A stretch of DNA of 64,000 nt from Sipunculus nudus (Eukaryota; Annelida; Sipuncula; Golfingiida; Sipunculidae), in NCBI GenBank assembly GCA_026874595.1, contig CM049317.1, positions 41,378,401 through 41,442,400 on the forward strand. Reading direction: 5' to 3'. Shown piece by piece: positions 56,944 to 64,000 of this stretch; position 1 is the first letter of the stretch; each line of letters begins with the position of its first letter. The notes under the pieces were generated by a model. The model was given only the letters and a program-made list of their open reading frames with translations, had not been told where the DNA came from and did no database searches. Made by a program: the position numbers and the translations under genes.

Positions 56944-57024
56944 TAGATGGCAGCACCTCTATGTGGCACATCTGGTGTGTCCTGTGTCCTATTGATACAA
57001 TGTGGGGTTGGGGATGTCCCCACA
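56944..57024 (-). CDS. Weak candidate exon, minus-strand host gene
   Basis: Minus strand: donor CTA|GTGAGT (GT at plus 56,942-56,943) and acceptor GATACAG (plus 57,025-57,031). 81 nt, open in the phase required by 55,919-55,951 (WGHPQPHIVSIGHRTHQMCH, then IEVLPS). The acceptor has a poor pyrimidine tract, and a plus-strand frame overlaps part of the flank, so this may be chance. Confidence 0.25.
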
Positions 57025-57659
57025 CTGTATCACAAGCAGTTGCTGATGTTGGTGGCTGACAATGTTCCAAGACCAGTTTGATGACAGAAGTCTTTATTCA
57101 ATAGCAAGAGGTCTGGGACAGTCTCTCTCTCTCTGAGAGAGCCGCCCAGCCTCCCTGACTCTCTGTGCGCACTACAGATAGTTTTGTTACAGAGCTTTCA
57201 CGTGACACATGAGACGTACATATCCATATTTCTGCATTTCGTCATAAAAGCTTAACCTTATTGGATGACCCAAATTAGGTCACAATTACATCAGAGTTGT
57301 AAGTGTTCTTCCTAACTTTCGTGAGATCTGATTGGACAAAAGTTCTATGGAAAATCCCAAGTCTGACCTGACATACATCCAGTTATAGACTGAACTGCAG
57401 TCCTATTTACAGACTTGTATAAACATAATCTGCCTGCCTCATCATAGAAACCAATTTAGAGCTAATTTGTGAGAGTACATTTAGGCTCTACAAACATACT
57501 GAATTACCATTAGATACTTGGACGTCTGATGACCATTAATTTCCTTTGGCTCTGACTGAATATCAGTCCTCATCAATCTCTGACACTGATCTTAGTGTTT
57601 GTCACCCTGTGAATTTTAAGTTTTAGTTTGATTACCAATATTTAAATTTACCACTTCAT
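57025..57659. other. No gene recognised
   Basis: A short CT/GA tract at 57,122-57,145 that can fold on itself (TCTCTCTCTCTCTGAGAGAG). Otherwise AT-rich sequence. Confidence 0.4.
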
Positions 57660-58160
57660 AACACTTTGTTTTTGACCGGGTCCCTCTGCCGCCACCGCGT
57701 TCGTTCCCGGAATAGAACTCTGAGACCACTGGACAGATTTTTCTGAAACTTTACACGATTATCAGGTCACGTGAACTTTCCTCTCTCCAGTGGGTCCATC
57801 TGTACGAATGTTTTGACACATTAACCCACAAATCTTGGCACTCGTTTGACAAATCAGGGTAAAAATTTTGCACAAATGTAGCCCTTGGATAGCTTTATAA
57901 CCTACACACAAAATGGTGGCCCAACCTGCAACTATTTTTGCACGGCATCCTTCTGTTTGTCTGCTGTGGGATAAAATCACTCATATCTTAATTGGCAGTG
58001 GTTTGACTTATCTGCCTAAAATTTTGCATATGTATATAACTTGGATAGCTTTCTGGATTTTGTGGCAGGTGGCGTCACCTACATACACATAACGGCTGCA
58101 GACATCCATCCTAATATCCAACACACCTCCCTCTATTTCCCCTTGCTACTTGATCCACGC
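57660..58160 (-). repeat. GC-rich module and array A units, reversed
   Basis: The module (GACCGGGTCCCTCTGCCGCC) is followed by about one and a half dimeric array A units in reverse orientation. It ends at the CACCTCCCTCTATTTCCCC leader around 58,130, the complement of the leader at 61,300. Confidence 0.7.
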
Positions 58161-58760
58161 CTCACTTCACCCGTCCCACTCTGATTTCGGCGGATACACG
58201 TAGTCGCATGTCGACTACCCGTATTCTGGTTGTAAATTTACATTGGTCCATACGTGCCTAAATAAAATGACTTTTTTGAAGCTATTATTCCAAATCATTT
58301 TGTGACTTTTTCTGTGTTCTCTAACTGTTGATACTATGGCTGATGGGATAAAATGTCCTCAAATGAGATGGGGGACTAGGGACAACCAAGTAGTCCTGGA
58401 GGCAATCCTGAAATTTTAAATTTTGTTGCACCCCCTGTTATTGTTAGGTTTGATGCCATTTTCTGTTAAAGTGATTCATAGAGATCATATTTCATAACAT
58501 TACCCCTCTTGAAAAGTGTCCAAAAGGTTGAAAATCGGCAATTTTATAAACTAACCTTGGTAAACATTTTAAAAAATATATGGGGTAATGTCCAGGGTTC
58601 ACAGCTAAGAAATTGTTATGCAGAGAAATGTTTACTGCTAAATTCAATCAGAGCTTCCACTGTACCTAAGTTTGATGTGCTGAATCCATTAGAATTGATT
58701 TTCAAACTCTATTTCAAAATTTCAACCTTCAAATTTCAAAATCAAAAGTTAAAAATATAA
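58161..58760. other. No gene recognised
   Basis: Begins with the CGGCGGATACACGTAGTCGC phrase shared inverted with 61,240-61,270 (outer flank of array A elements). The rest is unclassified. The 83-codon frame at 58,509-58,760 is lysine/asparagine-rich AT sequence without features. Confidence 0.4.
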
Positions 58761-60669
58761 AACAAGGGACCTATGGGTCACTGTGCTCAGCTGAAGTTAA
58801 CCTTGAAGGTAAAAATCTAAAATAATATCAAATGGAGATAAAGTGTAAGTGGAAGAGGTAATAAAGGCCATGGTTGGTTTATATGATTGGTTTGTATTGA
58901 TGAGCAAGAAATTGTTGCAAATAATATTTTGTGACCTGACCATGTGTTTCCTAATGTTGAAACTGAAGCATGTGAGCAGTTTGTGAACAAATGATCTGTA
59001 CAGTTACCATGACCATTAGTTGGCTTTTCGATTAACTGTTGACATTTCAGTAGTTTACACATTTGTTCAATCGAATCTTTTTTTTTGTATAATATATATT
59101 ATTAAATATATGTTTTTTTTATGAAATGTATACAGTTGAAATATAACTAATTAACAACATAAAACATGGCAAACAAAGCCTGATCTCAAATTCTGCTGAT
59201 GCAGGAAAATAATGAACAAATGTTTGTAATAAATCCTCATTTTTTTATCACATCAATTTTTTTTTTAATTTAAGTTTATATTTCTATACATTTTCAATAT
59301 AACATATATATCTGAATATAAAAGTTGATTCATAATTCTCAATTGCATCATCATAAATCTCAATCTTGTCAGATAACACCACATCATGCATATAAAATGT
59401 TTATTTATTTTTTACCACAAAAATATATCTTTTAAATCTGCAAAACAATAAATATCTAAAAAAAATACTTGAATTTAGATTTCACAATTTTTAATTGTGT
59501 CTTTATTTATCCATAATGTGCTTCATATTTTATCATAATTTAAGCATACTGATGGGTTCCATTATGATTGGTAAAATCATTTAAAAGAAAAATGATTTCT
59601 TTAAAAATGCTACATTACACAACATTGCATCTTCTGGATTACACCTTGAATTACTTTTTCAAGGAAAGTTTTTGCATATCAGAGTGGAAGCAGCATTACA
59701 ATTAAGGAGATACAGTGAAAACAATAACAATACTGCATAACACTTGGTGGGTTGTGTTTGCGGGGGGGGGGGGGGGGGTCATTGGGGTGGTGATATGAGA
59801 ATAACTGTACACCTGTCACAGCAGGGGATCTCCCCCAGTGACTGTAACAAATCAGAAACTCTGGCATAGCTGACTTCCAGTGACCTGGAGTGGGACCCTG
59901 CATCTGTAATCTGTAAACAAAGCAAATGACTACAATAGAGCCTCAAGAAAAAAATCAATAACTAGCTTAATTTTCAAGCTTTTACTTCCAAATTTCAGAT
60001 TTAAACTAATTAAATATTTATGTTCACATGCTGTGAAAATTAAATCAATGGTGCTTACAGGAAAAAAACGTGCCATGGTCAAAGTTGGGCAAAATTTAAG
60101 GTCCTGATTTTATTTTTATGCTAATTACTTAAAAAATTTACAAAATTCAGATCTAATTTTGGGTAAACAATTGAATCTTAATTAAACATAGTTATATACT
60201 TGGGAAAACAGACTCTAGTTTCAAAATTTTTCATGTTAAGTGAGTAAATATTTTTCCTGATTTTTTACAAAGTCCATTATGTTTGGGCCCATAACTTAAA
60301 GAATTTATACTTAACAGACTTAATTTCTGGCATGTACATAGGAACTATATAGAAGAATATTTATGGTAAATATGAGGAAAAACAGATGAGTGGTTTTGAT
60401 ATTAGGCAGTCCTGAAGTGTGAAAATAGGATTTTAATAAAAAATTGAGGTTTTTCCTTAATTTCTCAAAGGAACGAAGTCGCAGAGACCCAGTTTTCGGC
60501 TTGGTAGGAGATCTTGGGGACATCTAACATTATGCTGAATTTTGGATTCCTAGGTCTTACGGTTTCAAAACGTGCCACATCTACGGACGGACGGACGGAC
60601 GGACGGACGGACGGACGGACGGACAATGGACCACGACTATAGCTCAGATGACTTATAGTCAGCTGAGCT
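58761..60669 (+). mobile_element. Pearl-like element, 1.9 kb, copy II
   Basis: The left end CAAGGGACCTATGGGTCACT then GCTCAGCTGAAG; poly-G at 59,762-59,778; a pure (GGAC)n tract at 60,582-60,624; hairpin at 60,641-60,669. Colinear with 43,091-44,919. Element copies differ in the length and purity of the tetranucleotide tract, so it is probably polymorphic. Confidence 0.8.
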
Positions 60670-61240
60670 AAAAAACCATAATTTTAAAACCTAACTGTTG
60701 TATGGGATATGGATAAAGAGGCAAGTTTAGTCCTAATTATCTCTTTGATGAGCTAAATGGATTAAAAGATTTTAATTTTGTCATTTAACTTATTTTAAGC
60801 CTGAAATTTTACCATTCAAGCTACTTTAAATAATTAAATAAGAGATTATTTGTTTATAATTTGGGTATACATCAGCTTTTGGGGCAGAGTAAACTTTGAA
60901 GTATACATTTAATGTAAACCACATGGGGAAATATATTGTGTTTTCTTTAATTCGACTGAATGAAGCTAAAAAAGTAAATTTTTAGTTTTAAAATGACTTT
61001 TTCAGTGAAATTAAAAAAAATAAAAATTTACAGAATTGTAAAGTCTCAATGGGATTTGCAAAAAAAAAAAATACAAGGCCTACAGGTCTAATGCAAACAT
61101 GTGCAAAGTTTGGGAGTATGAATGGACTTTAATATTGATCCTCTTATGTCCTGCATATCTTCCTTAGTCATTATGATTTCAGCAAAATGGTCGTTTCGGC
61201 AAGTTTCAGACTAGGACATTTTAAAACTAGAATAAGGGTA
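60670..61240. other. No gene recognised
   Basis: AT-rich sequence; the last 100 bp (AAGGCCTACAGGTCTAATGC) resemble 355-395 and belong to the flank of a repeat. Confidence 0.4.
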
Positions 61241-62950
61241 GTCAACAAGCAACTACGTGTATCCGCCGAAATCATAGTGGGACGGGTGAAGTTAGGCATG
61301 GATTGAGTGGCAAGGGGAAATAGAGTGAGGTGTGTTGCACATTAGCATGAGCATATGTGTATGTAGGTTGCGCCACCTACCACAAAATCCAGAAAGCTGT
61401 CTATGCTGTGTACTTATGCAAAATTTTAGGCAGATAAGTCAAACCTCTAATTGTATAAGAGTGATTTTATCCAACAGCAGACAAACAGAAGGATGCTATG
61501 CAAAAATGGTGGCAGGTGGGGCCACCAATCTTGTATATGATTAAGAGCTATGTGAGATCTATACACATGCAAAATTTCAGGGGGATATGTCAAATAAGTC
61601 CTGAGATATAAGCCTGAATGTCTGCAGCGTAAACATAAATGTAGGTAGCGCCACCTGCCACGAAATTGAGAAAGCTGTCCAAGTTGTATACATAAGCAAA
61701 ATTTTAGGCTCATAAGTCAAACCACTACTGAGATATGAGTGATTTTAGCCCATGGCAGACAAACAGATGGACGCTGTGCAAAAATAGTTGCAGGAGGCGC
61801 CACCAGTTTTGTGTATGATTAAGAGCTATGTGAGATCTATATACATGCAAAATTTCAGGGGGATATGTCAAACAAGTCCTGAGAAATAAGCCTGAATGTC
61901 TGCAGTGTAAACATGAATATAGGTGGCGCCACCTGCCACGAAATTGAGAAAGCTGTCCAAGTTGTATACATAAGCAAAATTTAGGCAGATAAGTCAAACC
62001 ATTTCATGTATATGAGTGATTTTAGCCCATGTCAGAGAAACAGACGGAAGCTGTGCAAAAATAGTTGCAGGAGGCGCCACCAGTTTTCAGTATGATTAAG
62101 AGCTATGGGAGATCTATACACATGCAAAATTTCAGGAGAATACAGCAAATCAGTCCTGAGATATAAGCCTGGATGTCTTCAGCATAAACATAAAGGTAGA
62201 TGGTGCCACCTGCCACAAAATCCAGAAAGCTATCAAAGATGTATAGATACATAATTTTAGGCAGATATGTCAAACCACTGCCGAGATATGAGTGATTTTA
62301 TCCAACGGCAGACAAACAGATGAACGCTGTGCAAAAATGGTTGCAGGAGGCGCCAACAGTTTTGTGTATGATTAAGAGCTATGTGAGATCTATACACATA
62401 CAAAATTTTCGCCCAACAGGTCAAACGGTTCCTGAGATATAAGCTTGGACGTCTGCAGTGTAAACGTGAATGTAGGTGGAGCCACCTGTCATAAAATCAA
62501 GAAAGCTATCCATGATGCATACACACGCAAAATTTAAGGTGGATAAGTCCAACCAATGAAGAGATATGAGTTTTTATCCCAAGGAAGATGAACAGATGGA
62601 CGCTGTGCAAAAATGGTGGCAGGTGGCGCCACCATTTTAGTGTATATTATAAAGCTATCCAAGGGCTACATTTGTGCAAAATTTTTAGCCTGATCCGTCA
62701 AACTGTTCCTGAGATATGTGGGTTTATGTGTGGAAACAGACGCACAAATTGATGCTGGGCAGTGAGGAAAGGTCAGAGGTTAACCAAAAATTAGGGCGCA
62801 GCAGTTCACATGTGACCCGATCATAATTCAGATTTTAAAATAATTCCTCCCATTGGTTATGGAGAAGTTCTCCAGAAACCCATGCGGCGGCTGCAGCGGT
62901 GGCGGCAGTGGCGGCAGCGTCTGACTGAAAACTTAGTATCCACAAAACTC
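61241..62950 (+). repeat. Array A element: leader, five dimeric units, GC-rich module
   Basis: Leader with CATGGATTGAGTGGCAAGG at about 61,298, then palindromes near 61,365, 61,515, 61,645, 61,795, 61,922, 62,070, 62,200, 62,347, 62,475 and 62,622, spaced alternately ~130 and ~150 bp. The GC-rich module at 62,755-62,950 ends in AAAACTTAGTATCCACAAAA. This is the most complete copy of the array A element in the window. Confidence 0.8.
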
Positions 62951-63480
62951 TTGCAAAACCTGTGAAAAGTTTAGGAGTATGAATGGAGGTTTATTTTTAA
63001 AATTAAATATTGATCCTCTTATGTGCTGCATTTCTTCCTTAGTCATTATGAATTCAGCAAAATGGATGTTTCGGACTTGCAAGTTTTGGACTAGGACATT
63101 TTAAAACTAGGATGTATCAGTCAGAATATTTTGGATATGCTCTTTTTGCCAGGGAGGATTATTTGGACAGATGAACTGACAATTTGGCAGCATGGTTTGG
63201 GAGAAGAACATTTTTTAATGTTTTTAAGCTTCTTCCCTATAAAATCTAAAAATGCAGTTAGCCAAGAAATAAGCAAAATCCAATAGAATTTTTTAGATGA
63301 CAAATTTTTTGCAAAAAATTTGGTGATGCTAGCTCCTGCCCTTTTTGAGATATCTATGAAGCAGGACAGACGATGGAAGACGGACAACGCCACACCATTG
63401 CAGAGCTCACAGACTGGCTAAAAATGCAAACCAAGTTTTTTCAAACAGTTGAAATATAGTTCCATTAGTTCTAATCTGGG
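62951..63480 (+). repeat. Family D repeat and flank
   Basis: 63,120-63,420 is a forward family D copy (GGTTTGGGAGAAGAAC, GGTGATGCTAGCTCCTGCC) ending in GACAGACGATGGAAGACGGAC. Confidence 0.55.
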
Positions 63481-63560
63481 CATTCTGTGTCTAGACGATG
63501 TGTCTAGACATCTAGACGATGTGTCTAGATGTCTAGACATATTGTCTAGACACCTGATAG
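63481..63560. repeat. Cluster of GTCTAGAC palindromes
   Basis: TCTAGA occurs seven times within about 65 bp (63,491-63,552), mostly as GTCTAGAC or GTCTAGAT, so the strand can fold on itself in several registers. Confidence 0.8.
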
Positions 63561-64000
63561 AGCCAGGTCAGTTGCCATGGTGATGTCTGGACCCCACCTG
63601 GTTGAACTGAGTGACCTCTTGACTTGGCTGATGAAACTCGGCATGTTGTCAAATCTGTTATCAAACACAGAAAGCCTTTTTCAATTGGCTACACTGCTTT
63701 CAAAAAGCTGCATTTACCCAACCTATTCTTACAAAACTGGCAGAACCGAACTGTTCTGAACTGGAACCATTCGAACAAACAGTAGTCCTGCTTTTGATTT
63801 GAATGTTTTTATTTACATATCTTCTCTTCTTTTTTCCTAGCCCCACTCACTTTCTCTTTTTTTTGTATATTTTTTCTTCTACCTACCTTCCATTCTATCT
63901 CCCCTCTTTCCCCCAATCTATCTTTCTTTCATTTAAGGTCTTTAATTTTTTATTAATATAATAATTTAATATTTAAAATATTAATATTTATAAATATTTA
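63561..64000. other. No gene recognised; pyrimidine-rich then AT-rich end
   Basis: 63,820-63,930 is pyrimidine-rich (TCTTCTCTTCTTTTTTCC); 63,940-64,000 is a TA-rich, partly palindromic AATATTTAAAATATT stretch cut by the window end. Confidence 0.4.

Noticed and set aside
56740-56946. Plus-strand 68-codon frame (SDGMPGSHIVAAVNFLLTSL)
   Set aside because: Hydrophobic and partly protein-like, but no acceptor, donor or phase partner was found; it is opposite a candidate minus-strand donor.

Overview
The window looks like nuclear DNA of a bivalve mollusc. The main reason is its dominant repeat type: elements with tandem core repeats, an (ACRG)n microsatellite, a 3' terminal hairpin and inverted GCTCAGCTGA blocks, as in the bivalve 'pearl'/HINE-like families. 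A tRNA-derived SINE, AT-rich non-coding DNA and split exons with GT/AG borders agree with this. Taxon and family names come from pattern recognition, not from a database search.

Layout. Positions 1-20,300 are almost entirely repeats: pearl-like cores built on the palindrome GGTGGCGCCACC, a MITE (11.2-11.8 kb), a foldback Mutator-like element (12.7-13.6 kb) and a pogo/Tigger element (13.7-15.0 kb). The last two sit in an inverted paralogous copy of 1.85-7.2 kb, which preserves their empty sites. Positions 22.6-39.5 kb are a nested stack. A tRNA-derived SINE is split by a Ty3/gypsy-like element (E1, 22,803-34,762) and again by a second gypsy element (E2, 34,779-39,346). E1 is itself split at its last sense codon by a 6.4-kb LTR element with no coding region (L1, 23,215-29,648). 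All three have matched LTRs and exact target duplications. E1 and E2 encode gag, reverse transcriptase, RNase H and DD35E integrase, but both are frameshifted and both lack the protease catalytic segment.

Host genes. I see pieces of two convergent host genes, recognised only from splice sites and phase. A plus-strand gene appears to end at 42,857; its earlier candidate exons lie on both sides of the transposon stack. A minus-strand gene appears to end at 45,601, with candidate exons at 55,491-55,537 and 55,919-55,951, and weaker ones at 47.4 and 56.9 kb. I cannot name either protein.

The most unusual feature is the 2.2-kb minisatellite at 53,318-55,490. Its 35-bp units are copies of the 3' end of the minus-strand exon at 55,491-55,537 together with its 5' splice site, so the intron begins with dozens of tandem donor-site copies, about 30 of them with intact AG|GTAAGT. 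Positions 57.6-64.0 kb return to pearl-like repeats.
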